64,000 nucleotides of DNA, taken from NCBI GenBank assembly GCA_903826775.1, contig CAIKFU010000023.1:29545-93544 (forward strand), read 5' to 3'. The position numbers were made by a program, and so were the translations under genes. Every line of letters begins with the position of its first letter. Positions within the stretch are counted from its first letter, which is position 1. This DNA comes from an uncultured beta proteobacterium. GTDB taxonomy: Bacteria; Pseudomonadota; Gammaproteobacteria; Burkholderiales; Burkholderiaceae. The notes beneath the pieces were generated by a model, which did not search any database, was not told the DNA's origin, and saw nothing but the letters and a program-made list of their open reading frames with translations. Below are positions 27,974 to 36,374 of the stretch, piece by piece.

Positions 27974-28291
27974 ATGCTGAGTTACATCAAATTGACCGCA
28001 GTTATGACAGTAATAACCCTTGGTTTTTCTGCCTGTTCCGGATTTCTTGCAAAACCAGGCGACCAACCGGACCTGGTTAACCCCCCTAAATTGTTCAAGA
28101 ATAGCAGTGGCGATTTGGAATGGGAACGAGTTAGCGCATTTGGGCCTGTTCCCATTGATATTCAAGTACGTGGCAATGTGATCTGCCAAACATTGGGCAA
28201 GGACATAATTGCAACCGGTTATAACCCCGAAGCCTTGGATCCAAACGGTAAAACACTTCCTGGCGGTGGCTTTTATTGCACCCGCATGTAA
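27974..28291 (+). CDS. Small lipoprotein, hypothetical
   Basis: From ATG 27974 the product is 105 residues with a lipoprotein signal (MLSYIKLTAVMTVITLGFSAC, lipidated Cys at residue 21). The mature part is polar, with the segment GNVICQTLGKDIIATGYNPE and a final GGGFYCTRM. Two further cysteines may pair. The open frame extends upstream to 27923 and could add 17 residues, but the shorter form gives a normal signal peptide. I do not recognise a family. It lies between the divergent yjbE-like gene and another exported protein. Confidence 0.6.
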   Translation: MLSYIKLTAVMTVITLGFSACSGFLAKPGDQPDLVNPPKLFKNSSGDLEWERVSAFGPVPIDIQVRGNVICQTLGKDIIATGYNPEALDPNGKTLPGGGFYCTRM

Positions 28292-28493
28292 ATGGGCTAA
28301 AAAAATAATTGCAATACTCGCACCAAAATTGACAAGTTCAGTTAATTTCATGGTAAAAAATTGCTATACTCCTCATGATTCTGTTTTTGATGATTTAATT
28401 TCATTATTTTGAAAATTTCTCGAAAAGTGATGGATTAATTTATCGTTTTTGCTGTACTTTATTAGATGTATTTTTCCTTTGAAAGGTTGCATC

Positions 28494-28844
28494 ATGCATA
28501 CATCCATGATTGATGTCAGTACTGTGCTTGAAAGTCGCGAGCAGCCTCTGAGCACTCTGGCTAAATCATTTGTGAAATTGTTTGGGGTGATCGGGGTCGC
28601 ATTCCTAGTTAGCACTTCTTTTGATGCCTTTGCACAACAAGCACCACAACGTCCAACCCCTTCCGGCTCTTCTTCTGGCAACAATACTGTCAACAGTAAT
28701 TTTGACCAAGATCGAATCGTCCGTCAGTCAACACCTATGACTCCAAAACCTCCCGAGGCAGGCATGGCAGTCGATGGAGGAACAGCCGGCGTTGTAATCA
28801 ATAATTACAATTCAGACTACAACACGGTTACGATTAGCAAATAA
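28494..28844 (+). CDS. Small exported hypothetical protein
   Basis: From ATG 28494 the product is 116 residues with a signal segment (about 22-46, ending DAFAQ). The mature part is Pro/Ser/Asn-rich and low in complexity, and it ends VVINNYNSDYNTVTISK, a beta-prone tail. An AAAGG site lies about 7 bases before the ATG. A strong terminator follows at 28862. No family is recognised. It sits among polysaccharide-export and MORN genes, so an envelope role is possible but not shown. Confidence 0.6.
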   Translation: MHTSMIDVSTVLESREQPLSTLAKSFVKLFGVIGVAFLVSTSFDAFAQQAPQRPTPSGSSSGNNTVNSNFDQDRIVRQSTPMTPKPPEAGMAVDGGTAGVVINNYNSDYNTVTISK

Positions 28845-28861
28845 AACCCTATTAACCAAAA

Positions 28862-28897
28862 ACCCCGTAACTCCTTGATAGGAATTACGGGGTTTTT
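28862..28897 (+). terminator. Rho-independent terminator
   Basis: ACCCCGTAA (28862-28870) pairs with TTACGGGGT (28885-28893), and additional base pairs near the loop strengthen it. A T-run follows to 28897. It ends the small exported-protein gene at 28494-28844 and may also serve the convergent MORN gene. Confidence 0.8.
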
Positions 28898-28935
28898 CTT
28901 TAGCTAATTTTTACATACGGGACTGCTATTTTCAG

Positions 28936-30813
28936 TTATTTTGCAGCCTTCACGAATACATCCTTTTCCCAAAAACCCACTTCAGCTAAGGTCGTCCCAT
29001 CAGCCAGATACAGTTTTCCTGGCCCTTCACGATAATGATCTTTAAATTGCCCAACGTATTTTTCGCCTGTTGGGTAATAAAGGGTTCCTTCTCCATTCCT
29101 ACTACCACCCTTGAATTCGCCTACATACTTCTCACCCTTAATATTGGTATAGATTCCTTGCCCATCAAACTTTCCATCCTTGAAGTTACCGACGTATTTA
29201 CCACCGTCAGCAAATAGATACGTACCTTGGCCGTTAAAAAGGCCGTTAGCAAACATCCCCGTATAGGTCTCGCCCTTCTTCAGTTTCAAAGTACCTTGAC
29301 CGCTAAACTTGCCGGCAACGAACATCCCGGTATAGGAATCGCCGCTAGGTAATGACACGGTACCCCTGCCTTCGCGCTGACCATCGCGCCACTCTCCGGA
29401 GTACTGATCGCCATTAGGAAATAAGTAAGTCCCTTCTCCGTTGCGCATGTCGTTGTTAAAACTTCCCTGATACTTTCCACCATCACCGTACATTACCTCG
29501 GCATAGCAATTGTTCTTAGGACCCGACTGGGGACACGGCACCATTCCTCTAGGCAATGGGGCTGGAACAGGAGATACGGCAGGAGTTACAGCTTGCTGAG
29601 CTGGTTTAAGCGGCTCAGGAACCGGCGCAACAACTACAGGAGGCGGGGCAGGCTTAACAGGAACACCGGAAGCCGAATCAGCACCTCCTTTTGCCAAACT
29701 CGCCTGATACTCCTTCTGCTTTCTCTCAGCTTCAGCCAATTCCCTCTTTGCTTTTTCAATTGAGTCTTGGTCTGAAGTTGCAGTGGATTTAGCTTTGGGG
29801 GCAGGGGCAACAACCGGGGGCACATAATCTGGAACGGTTTGAGCGCTAGGTGCTGACTTGCTAACGCTGGCTACACCCTTCGGTTGCTTACGCTGTTGTT
29901 GTAACTCGGCCTGCAGTTCTTTTTGCCGCTTCTTGTTTTCTGCCAACTCTTGCCGAGCCATTTCCAACTCTAAACTATCAGCAGTCTTACTACTTTTAGC
30001 AGTTTCTTGGGCTAGCTGCCGCTCTCTAGCCATACTGGCTTGCAACTCTTGCTGCCTTCTCCTACTATCAGCCAATTCTTGTTTTGCCATCTCCGCTTCT
30101 TGTTTCGCAGTGGTTCTCGAGCTAATCGCCACATCAGTGATTTGTTGACGATCCTTTAAAATGTCCGACTGAAGCGACAATTGCCTTTGCTTTACATCCG
30201 CCAATTCTTGTTTTACCCGATCGAGTTCTCTTCTCAGGTTTTCAACCTCTTGACTTGAAACCGCGCTAACGGCAGGTGCAGCAACTGGGGCCACGTAGGC
30301 CCTGGATTCACCGCCTCGAGCACCGGCTAAATCATTGTTTTGCCAATACCCGGATTTTGCTATTGAGCCATTTGGGTTATACAAGGTGCCTTGGCCATTG
30401 CGCATATCGTCCACGTATTGACCCACGAATTTCTCGCCATCAACGGTTGTATAAGTCCCTTTTCCGTTTAATCGGCCCGCACGGTATTCGCCGACATAGC
30501 GACTGCCATCGGCATAGTTATAGGTACCAAAACCATCCGGCAAATCGTCTTTGAAATCCCCCGAATAACGGTCTCCATTTGAGAATATCAATGTACCTTG
30601 GCCATTGCGCATGCCATTGCGAAAAACGCCAATGTATTTTTGCCCGTTTGCAGAGTAGGATTCACCAAAGCAGCTTTTTTTTGAACCATTTGGTGGACAG
30701 GTCGGTAAACTCCCTCGTCCTTGTGCCATGGCGCTACTACATAGGGTAAATACTACTATGGCAACAGCCATGGAAGGATAAATGCTAAATTTGGGGTGTT
30801 TTATCGTGCTCAT
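28936..30813 (-). CDS. Exported MORN-repeat protein with central coiled coil
   Basis: From ATG 30813 this is a 625-residue protein with a signal peptide (ending SSAMAQ). The N-terminal half has four MORN repeats of the type YIGVFRNGMRNGQGTL. The C-terminal half has seven (for example YVGNFKDGKFDGQGIY). Between them lies a Gln/Glu/Lys/Arg-rich coiled coil built from several copies of a unit like MAKQELADSRRRQQELQA. A Pro/Ala/Val-rich linker follows. Each MORN block is introduced by a similar cysteine-containing motif (CPPNGSKKSCFGE and CPQSGPKNNCYAE), so the halves look duplicated. MORN repeats bind lipids or proteins. The upstream gene on this strand encodes the ExbD-like protein. The function is unknown. 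Confidence 0.82.
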   Translation of the reverse strand: MSTIKHPKFSIYPSMAVAIVVFTLCSSAMAQGRGSLPTCPPNGSKKSCFGESYSANGQKYIGVFRNGMRNGQGTLIFSNGDRYSGDFKDDLPDGFGTYNYADGSRYVGEYRAGRLNGKGTYTTVDGEKFVGQYVDDMRNGQGTLYNPNGSIAKSGYWQNNDLAGARGGESRAYVAPVAAPAVSAVSSQEVENLRRELDRVKQELADVKQRQLSLQSDILKDRQQITDVAISSRTTAKQEAEMAKQELADSRRRQQELQASMARERQLAQETAKSSKTADSLELEMARQELAENKKRQKELQAELQQQRKQPKGVASVSKSAPSAQTVPDYVPPVVAPAPKAKSTATSDQDSIEKAKRELAEAERKQKEYQASLAKGGADSASGVPVKPAPPPVVVAPVPEPLKPAQQAVTPAVSPVPAPLPRGMVPCPQSGPKNNCYAEVMYGDGGKYQGSFNNDMRNGEGTYLFPNGDQYSGEWRDGQREGRGTVSLPSGDSYTGMFVAGKFSGQGTLKLKKGETYTGMFANGLFNGQGTYLFADGGKYVGNFKDGKFDGQGIYTNIKGEKYVGEFKGGSRNGEGTLYYPTGEKYVGQFKDHYREGPGKLYLADGTTLAEVGFWEKDVFVKAAK

Positions 30814-30934
30814 GACCGCTAATGTATCAAAATACTTCAAAAAAGAAAAGGTAAAAGGCCGTTCGTACTGAGTTTTAGAAGCATTCCCCACCTAACGGCC
30901 CATACTGCGAATCACTAATATTACCAAGAATAAA

Positions 30935-31678
30935 TCACTTAACTGGAGTGGTTGTAAAGAGGTTCAAATCCTCGCCAGCCGTCGCCCCTGGCTTTAACCC
31001 CATAATATAAGTCCAAACAAAATTGGTTTCCACCGTTTTTAAGGTCGACTTAAACCGTTCCCTCTTGTCCGTTTCGTCATACACTTTCACATAAAACTTA
31101 CACTGATTCGATTTACCGTAGACAATAAATTGATTGGTGGCTAATTTAAACTCCTGAAGCGAAAGCACCTTGTTCAATGGTGGTTGATATTTAAAATCGA
31201 CACTTAATCGAGCTCTCAAACGCTCGGGAAGCGTATTCAATATTTCAATTCCATCATTACTGATACGCAAATCATAGATGTAAGGAATACGACCATCATT
31301 GGCTTTTTGATAACAAGCAGGGAGCACCTCAGTATTTCCGTTTTTTACCAGTTCGGCTTTTAGTTTAACGATTTGGGATTGGCTATCCTTTAAAAGGGTT
31401 GAAACTTCCGACGGTGTCTCACTGGAAAACACTTTTTTGAACTCAACCCCAACGTTGTATATTGCAGGATCCAATACCACTTCCGGTTTTTTTTCCTCAA
31501 CTACGGGAACGATAATGGACAACATTTCTGCTCGAATTTGAGCCTGCTTCTTCATCAATACACCTGTCAGCGCCAAAAGAAGGGCAAATAAAATTAATAG
31601 AATAATTTCGGCAATGGTTAACCCAAGGACAACCCCTCTTCGATAACCAACCTGTAATTGATTGTTGTGCTTACTCAT
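30935..31678 (-). CDS. ExbD/MotB/ZorB-like single-span membrane protein without OmpA domain
   Basis: From ATG 31678 this is a 247-residue protein. A short basic N-terminus precedes one membrane helix (about 16-37) that begins VLGLTIAEIILLILFALL. Glu24 sits where ExbD, TolR, MotB and ZorB carry the proton-accepting Asp, which suggests an ion-channel subunit. The rest is probably periplasmic: a short coiled segment (KDSQSQIVKLKAELVKNG), then a globular domain with two cysteines. The peptidoglycan-binding OmpA motif is absent. The gene overlaps the ExbB-like gene by 8 bases (ATGAGTAA), so the pair is translationally coupled. Family membership is inferred from topology and residue placement, not from a profile match. 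Confidence 0.62.
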   Translation of the reverse strand: MSKHNNQLQVGYRRGVVLGLTIAEIILLILFALLLALTGVLMKKQAQIRAEMLSIIVPVVEEKKPEVVLDPAIYNVGVEFKKVFSSETPSEVSTLLKDSQSQIVKLKAELVKNGNTEVLPACYQKANDGRIPYIYDLRISNDGIEILNTLPERLRARLSVDFKYQPPLNKVLSLQEFKLATNQFIVYGKSNQCKFYVKVYDETDKRERFKSTLKTVETNFVWTYIMGLKPGATAGEDLNLFTTTPVK

Positions 31679-32453
31679 GCTTGCCGATGTCCCTACCACT
31701 CCCTTCAACTTCGCCAACCATATGGGCAATTTGCTTAAGCCCTTTTTGTAACGTCGCAATCGACTCGCTGGATTTTGCAGCCCGGTCCTGAATCAAGGTG
31801 TTTAGTTTGGAATACTGCTCTTCAAACCGGGCCATCTCTTGCGTCATATTTTCCGTACTCGATGAAATCGCATTGGATAATTCGCTATAGGCGCGGGCAG
31901 TATGTTGCAATGTATTGACCATATTTAATAAAGGCTCAACACTTTTCTCCTGTTGCTCGCTAAACGCCTCAATGACCATCATGGAGCGATGCAAGGCATC
32001 CTCAAAATTAAGGGCATTGGAATCAATCATGATGGGATCGGCCAATGCTTCCTCCTCATCTCGAGTTTGATTGAAATATACGCGACCCACCACGCCCACA
32101 AGAGTGGTCGACAGTGCAATTCCAAAATTTTGAATAATCTGATCGATTTCGTTATCGGTCGAAGTAAATCGATAGAGGGTATAAGCCAAACTTACCAAGG
32201 TAAATAGAAAGCCTAGGTAATAAATGTTATCACCCAAAATATCGGCACGAACCGCATACTTCCGAGTACCACAGTAGAGAATGTAAAGCAGCATTACCAC
32301 GATAGAAAACGTAATCGCGATAATGGGGCCCAACCCTTCTTCTTTAACGGCAATTACCCCAAACGATCCGAACAAGAAGAAGAAGATAAAGATGAGTCGT
32401 TGACCGTCAAGCCATTTGAAGTGGGATAAGCCGCTCGATTCCTTGGGATTCAT
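31671..32453 (-). CDS. ExbB/MotA/TolQ-like membrane protein with coiled-coil tail
   Basis: This 260-residue protein has four membrane helices (about 19-36, 43-61, 77-94 and 108-124) and a long cytoplasmic coiled coil (about 150-250). Helices 3 and 4 resemble the pore helices of TolQ and ExbB: YYLGFLFTLVSLAYTL, and FGIALSTTLVGVVGRV with paired Thr residues. The next gene, overlapping by 8 bases, encodes a single-span partner with an acidic residue in its helix. Together they look like a proton-driven stator pair. The long tail and lack of an OmpA domain in the partner separate it from flagellar motors. The same fold occurs in Zorya, but none of the Zorya effector genes is here. Confidence 0.65.
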   Translation of the reverse strand: MNPKESSGLSHFKWLDGQRLIFIFFFLFGSFGVIAVKEEGLGPIIAITFSIVVMLLYILYCGTRKYAVRADILGDNIYYLGFLFTLVSLAYTLYRFTSTDNEIDQIIQNFGIALSTTLVGVVGRVYFNQTRDEEEALADPIMIDSNALNFEDALHRSMMVIEAFSEQQEKSVEPLLNMVNTLQHTARAYSELSNAISSSTENMTQEMARFEEQYSKLNTLIQDRAAKSSESIATLQKGLKQIAHMVGEVEGSGRDIGKHE

Positions 32454-32592
32454 CTTGATTTCCAGTGCTGTTTCTTTGTTGGTAACAATTTATCACTAAA
32501 TAATGAACTATTTAATGTACACATTATCCATGCTTGCCAATTCCACAACAAAGATGACCGCCTCCTAGGAACTTTATAACGCAACACGCCTC

Positions 32593-33492
32593 TTACTTCG
32601 ATATTACAAACGTAATTACCGCTCTTGCGCCCCACCCTTGAGGGCCGCCCGGAACACTGCTCACGTTATACCTAGGGCCAACCGTGAACTGAATCGGTGT
32701 TTTATCGAAATAGACCAATTTTGCGATATCAAAATTGACTGGATTGCTCGTCCGATGGGTGTCGTAGTTGTAATTTGATTGAAAATTCAAGGAATACGTC
32801 CAAGCATCCGGTGTTACATAGGCAATAAACGGTTGACCATACAGATTATTCGCCGTACCTGAAGTGGCAACCCCGCCCAAACTCCAAGACTGGAAAGCCA
32901 ATATACCGTAAGTCCAACCGCCTACTCGATTGAGCGCTACTCCAGTAGCGCCTGCGCCCATCTGCTGACTTCCAAATTGACCACTCGATCCTGCTGGAGA
33001 TGAAAAATAAGGGCCCACCCCCCAAATAAAAGATGAATTGGTATTGGGTGCATAGAAAGCCTCCAATTGAATATTGCTCAGCCCAGCACCGGTATAACCG
33101 TTGACATTATTAAGCCACACGCTCGTAACGATAGGACGCACTATCAACGTATCTCCTCCCGAAAGACTTATGGGGATAACCGGTTGAAATAATAAGGTTT
33201 GATCTGATCCTACTTGATTGACGCCGCGTCCCCGATCGTAATTCCATTGGAAGGGAACTGAAATCATGTTTGCCAACGGATTAGCCAACTGCTCCGCAAT
33301 ATCCGATTTCCCACTTTGTTTTTCCTGGGGGGTGCTTGCAACCGACTCTACAGAAGTAACATTCTGCGCGTGGGATACGCGAATTAAGGAGATCAAAGTT
33401 AAGAACAAGAAACAACACGCGGCTATAACGCGAGGTCGATCGAGAAAAGACGAGCGTTCCAATCTCATGGGTTTTATCGCTTCGGTATTCAT
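32593..33492 (-). CDS. Outer-membrane barrel-type protein, function unknown
   Basis: This 299-residue protein has a signal peptide (about 20-42, ending SHAQ). The mature part begins with a helix-like segment (IAEQLANPLANMISVPFQWN) followed by alternating beta-strand stretches such as LLFQPVIPISLSGGDTLIVR and WTYGILAFQSWSLGG. This pattern occurs in a group of proteobacterial proteins often labelled transporter or neuromedin U-like. The gene precedes the ExbB-like gene by 140 bases on the same strand, so co-transcription is possible. The activity and ligand are unknown. Confidence 0.7.
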   Translation of the reverse strand: MNTEAIKPMRLERSSFLDRPRVIAACCFLFLTLISLIRVSHAQNVTSVESVASTPQEKQSGKSDIAEQLANPLANMISVPFQWNYDRGRGVNQVGSDQTLLFQPVIPISLSGGDTLIVRPIVTSVWLNNVNGYTGAGLSNIQLEAFYAPNTNSSFIWGVGPYFSSPAGSSGQFGSQQMGAGATGVALNRVGGWTYGILAFQSWSLGGVATSGTANNLYGQPFIAYVTPDAWTYSLNFQSNYNYDTHRTSNPVNFDIAKLVYFDKTPIQFTVGPRYNVSSVPGGPQGWGARAVITFVISK

Positions 33493-33726
33493 GAAAAAGC
33501 TCCGTCCATTATTAATTAACCCCCGAGCACACTGCTAAAACTACTCCTTTGTATCCATTTAGCATTGATTTAAGTCAATCGATCCTATTGCTATTAAAGC
33601 GCAAATAAATATTTCTTTACAGCCACCGTTTTATAACAACATCACCTGCTCCCAACCCCTAAAATTGACATTCAATCAGGATGCCCATTAACATGAAGAA
33701 GCGCCTTAGCCAACAGGAAATTCGTC

Positions 33727-34413
33727 ATGCTCTTTTTAACTCGCAAATGGCTTGAACCCAAAATACTTGGTTCGATAGCAATTGCTTCAGCAGTCCTGTG
33801 GTTTTTTATCGATTTTTCCAGTGAAGTCGTTGAAGGTGAAACGATCCCGATCGATGAAGCAATATTGCTTAGCTTTCGCCAGCCCGATGACCCAAATAAA
33901 CCGCTTGGTCCGATGTGGGTTAGCGAATTCTTTCGAGATGCAAGCGGTTTAGGCGGTCCAATCGTGCTCGGATTATTAACCCTGGCAACCATCGCTTTTT
34001 TTCTGTTGCGAAATCAAAAAAGAACCGCAGTCTTTGTCGCCATTTCTAGCTTGAGCGGAACCTTGCTTTCAGTCCTACTAAAAGTCGCATTTGATCGTCC
34101 GCGTCCAGATTTGGTTACGCATTTGGCCCATGCTAGTGGCAACGGATTTCCAAGCGGTCATGCCATGATGTCCGCTTTGATTTACCTCACCATCGGCGCA
34201 CTGATCGCGCAATCGACATCAGAGATGCGACTAAAGGTTTTTATCATGGGTGTAGCAGTGTCCCTTACCGGGTTAATTGGGATCAGCCGGATTTACCTTG
34301 GCGTTCACTGGCCTAGTGATGTTCTGGCAGGTTGGGTAGCCGGTTCGTTCTGGGCACTTTTATCCTGGACTATTGCCCAAACCGCAGACCTTGAACACAG
34401 GATTTCTACATGA
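33727..34413 (+). CDS. PAP2-family membrane phosphatase (PgpB-like)
   Basis: This 228-residue membrane protein has the three PAP2 signature motifs: KVAFDRPRP, PSGHAM, and SRIYLGVHWPSDVLAGW with its catalytic His. The N-terminal part carries a helix and the region FRDASGLGGP found in several PgpB-like enzymes. It would dephosphorylate undecaprenyl pyrophosphate or phosphatidate on the periplasmic side. The stop overlaps the DgkA gene by 4 bases. A lipid kinase and phosphatase made together suggest recycling of a carrier lipid or diacylglycerol. Confidence 0.9.
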   Translation: MLFLTRKWLEPKILGSIAIASAVLWFFIDFSSEVVEGETIPIDEAILLSFRQPDDPNKPLGPMWVSEFFRDASGLGGPIVLGLLTLATIAFFLLRNQKRTAVFVAISSLSGTLLSVLLKVAFDRPRPDLVTHLAHASGNGFPSGHAMMSALIYLTIGALIAQSTSEMRLKVFIMGVAVSLTGLIGISRIYLGVHWPSDVLAGWVAGSFWALLSWTIAQTADLEHRIST

Positions 34414-34763
34414 AAGGACAATCCTTTTATAGACGGTTGGCATTTGCAATCAATGGACTGTACTTAGCGTATTTACGTGAGCCCAGCTTTCGCTATCATG
34501 TCTTCGCCTGTATTGGAGTGATCGCCCTATTGGCGATCACCCACCCCCAACCAATCTGGTGGGCTATGGGGGCACTGGCGGTTGGTTTAGTCATGGCAAC
34601 CGAGCTTTTCAACACCGCCATCGAAACCTTAGCCGACCACCTGCACCCCGAATTGCATCCTGAGATTGGAGCGGTAAAAGACATTGCTGCAGCCGCAGTT
34701 CTGCTGTCCAGCATCATCGCTTTGCTTATAGCAACCGCATTCGCTATTGATTGGCTAAACTAA
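34410..34763 (+). CDS. dgkA: Diacylglycerol kinase (DgkA type)
   Basis: This 117-residue protein has three membrane helices. The DgkA active-site motif ELFNTAIETLADHL is followed by GAVKDIAAAAVLL. It phosphorylates diacylglycerol, or undecaprenol in some Gram-positive relatives. Translation is coupled to the PAP2 gene by a 4-base overlap. The region upstream of an EpsD/exosortase locus is compatible with envelope lipid metabolism, but the link to it is only positional. Confidence 0.9.
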   Translation: MKGQSFYRRLAFAINGLYLAYLREPSFRYHVFACIGVIALLAITHPQPIWWAMGALAVGLVMATELFNTAIETLADHLHPELHPEIGAVKDIAAAAVLLSSIIALLIATAFAIDWLN

Positions 34764-34779
34764 TACTCCGATACAACTT

Positions 34780-34938
34780 TTAGAAATCAGCAGCCCTACT
34801 GAGATTGGCCAAGCAATTTTCCGGCGACTTGTTCTTGATAGCAACGCAGCGTAGAATAAATTGAGTAGTCATGCCTTTATCATGCGATGCTCCTCGAAAC
34901 ACCCAAACTGAAATGTTTCCTCTGAACAAAATTCCCAT
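34780..34938 (-). CDS. Possible small protein (52 aa)
   Basis: From ATG 34938 on the minus strand the product begins MGILFRGNISVWVFRGASHD and ends CLANLSRAADF. The residue pattern looks like a folded small domain rather than a random frame (two cysteines, alternating hydrophobics). I do not recognise a family, and the ribosome binding site is poor. The frame could begin upstream at 34971. It occupies the 211-base gap between dgkA and the EpsD-like gene. Confidence 0.3.
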   Translation of the reverse strand: MGILFRGNISVWVFRGASHDKGMTTQFILRCVAIKNKSPENCLANLSRAADF

Positions 34939-34974
34939 TACTGCGTTTTGCGCCAAAATTAAAGGACTCATCCT

Positions 34975-36321
34975 ATGAAATTGAGTTATGACTGCGTAGC
35001 GCCTTTTCTCCGCCGCCTGATTCTTGTATCCTGTGTTGCACTCATATTTATCAACTTATTGAATAAAGATGCAACTGCCCAATCCGAACAGCCCGTTTCC
35101 GCCTCCTCCGCATCAAGTGGCCCCACTTCACCAACAACCCAATTACCAATAGTGGCTATCGTCAACGGCGAACCAATTACGCTATCGCAACTAAATGCCG
35201 CATCTGTCGGAGCATTGCAAGGGACCCCGGATCCTCGCATGGCTACCAGCATCAAAACCCGCATTCTGAGCCTACTCATAGACCAGCTCATCGTAACGCA
35301 GTCGGCAGAGAAAAGCCCAATTGCAAAAAGTCCCGAATTGGCACAAGCCATTGAGCGATTTAGGCGGGAAACTTTGTTCAACTTATACCTTAACAAGGAA
35401 ATTGGTACTCTCCCCGTTGTCAACTCACGCAATGTTGACGCCTACATTAATGATCACCCAGAGTTTTTTGCCGATCGCAAAACGTATCACTACATTCAGT
35501 TGCTGATTGAGCCGGGTACTACTAGTTCCATCCCGAATATTGAAGAGGTTATCAAATCCGAGAGTCTTCCTGGGCTAATTGCCTGGCTTAAGTCAAATAA
35601 AATTCCAAACCAAAGGGACCTTTTTTGGAGAGGCTCGGAACAAATTGACCCGAATGTTCGGTCTGTTCTTAACAACCTCAAGGATGGCGATATACGCGTG
35701 CAATTAACTCCAGACGCAAAAGCCATTCTGGTCATTCAAAAACAAGGCACTTATTCTGACCCGATTCTGGCTGAAGACGCGCGTAGCGGCATTGCCCAGA
35801 GAATCGAACAAGACTACCGAAACCAAGCTGCTAAAGCCGTTGTAGACTCGTTACGAGCCAAATCGAATATTCAATATATTAATATTGCCTATCAACCAGA
35901 TGAGGTGGGCACCGACAATCTCAATAGTCATGGCTTCCCAAAGATTGGCATCTTGGAAGTGCAAATCATGTGGTTTTCAGCATTGATCCTTTTACTACCG
36001 GCTGCAATTGGCTTGTTCTATTCCAAGACAAAAAAGATTATAAAGGATCAGGCAAAAGGGGCTTACTCGCAAATTCTTTCGGTTGTGATCGTGTTGGTAG
36101 GAGTGATTTGGTTGATGCTGGGCGCTTCAAAATTCCTCAATCTCATCCCTTCGAATTTCAATATTCAATCGCTTTTTATTCTAAATTGGCTTGGGATTGC
36201 GCTTGGCTTGATATTGGTAATCATCGCCTGGAAATTCCCTCCAGCAAAGTTCCTCAATAAAAATAGATGGCCTGCTCTGGTATTGATATTTGCAATTCAA
36301 CAAATTTTGTTGTTTATGTAA
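34975..36321 (+). CDS. EpsD-like SurA-N-type protein with C-terminal membrane domain
   Basis: This 448-residue protein has an N-terminal hydrophobic segment (about 13-29) and a low-complexity Ser/Ala/Pro stretch. A SurA-N/PPIase-like domain follows (IVAIVNGEPITLSQLNAAS, ILSLLIDQLIVTQSA, FRRETLFNLYL). A periplasmic part ends with RNQAAKAVVDSLRAKSNIQY. This pattern fits EpsD-type peptidyl-prolyl isomerase-like proteins that accompany exosortases. About 120 further residues hold four membrane helices (327-347, 362-385, 398-420 and 430-447), which is unusual for the family. The gene is convergent with the exosortase, 54 bases away. It may chaperone the sorted proteins encoded nearby; that is inference. 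Confidence 0.68.
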   Translation: MKLSYDCVAPFLRRLILVSCVALIFINLLNKDATAQSEQPVSASSASSGPTSPTTQLPIVAIVNGEPITLSQLNAASVGALQGTPDPRMATSIKTRILSLLIDQLIVTQSAEKSPIAKSPELAQAIERFRRETLFNLYLNKEIGTLPVVNSRNVDAYINDHPEFFADRKTYHYIQLLIEPGTTSSIPNIEEVIKSESLPGLIAWLKSNKIPNQRDLFWRGSEQIDPNVRSVLNNLKDGDIRVQLTPDAKAILVIQKQGTYSDPILAEDARSGIAQRIEQDYRNQAAKAVVDSLRAKSNIQYINIAYQPDEVGTDNLNSHGFPKIGILEVQIMWFSALILLLPAAIGLFYSKTKKIIKDQAKGAYSQILSVVIVLVGVIWLMLGASKFLNLIPSNFNIQSLFILNWLGIALGLILVIIAWKFPPAKFLNKNRWPALVLIFAIQQILLFM

Positions 36322-36374
36322 TTAAATCCATGATCCCCATGGCTGCGAACCATCCTGAAAAGCGACAGCGCAAG

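Noticed and set aside
30935..32453. Zorya-type anti-phage defence
   Set aside because: The membrane pair resembles ZorA/ZorB in layout, but there is no ZorC, ZorD or ZorE, no helicase or nuclease, and the neighbours are envelope proteins.
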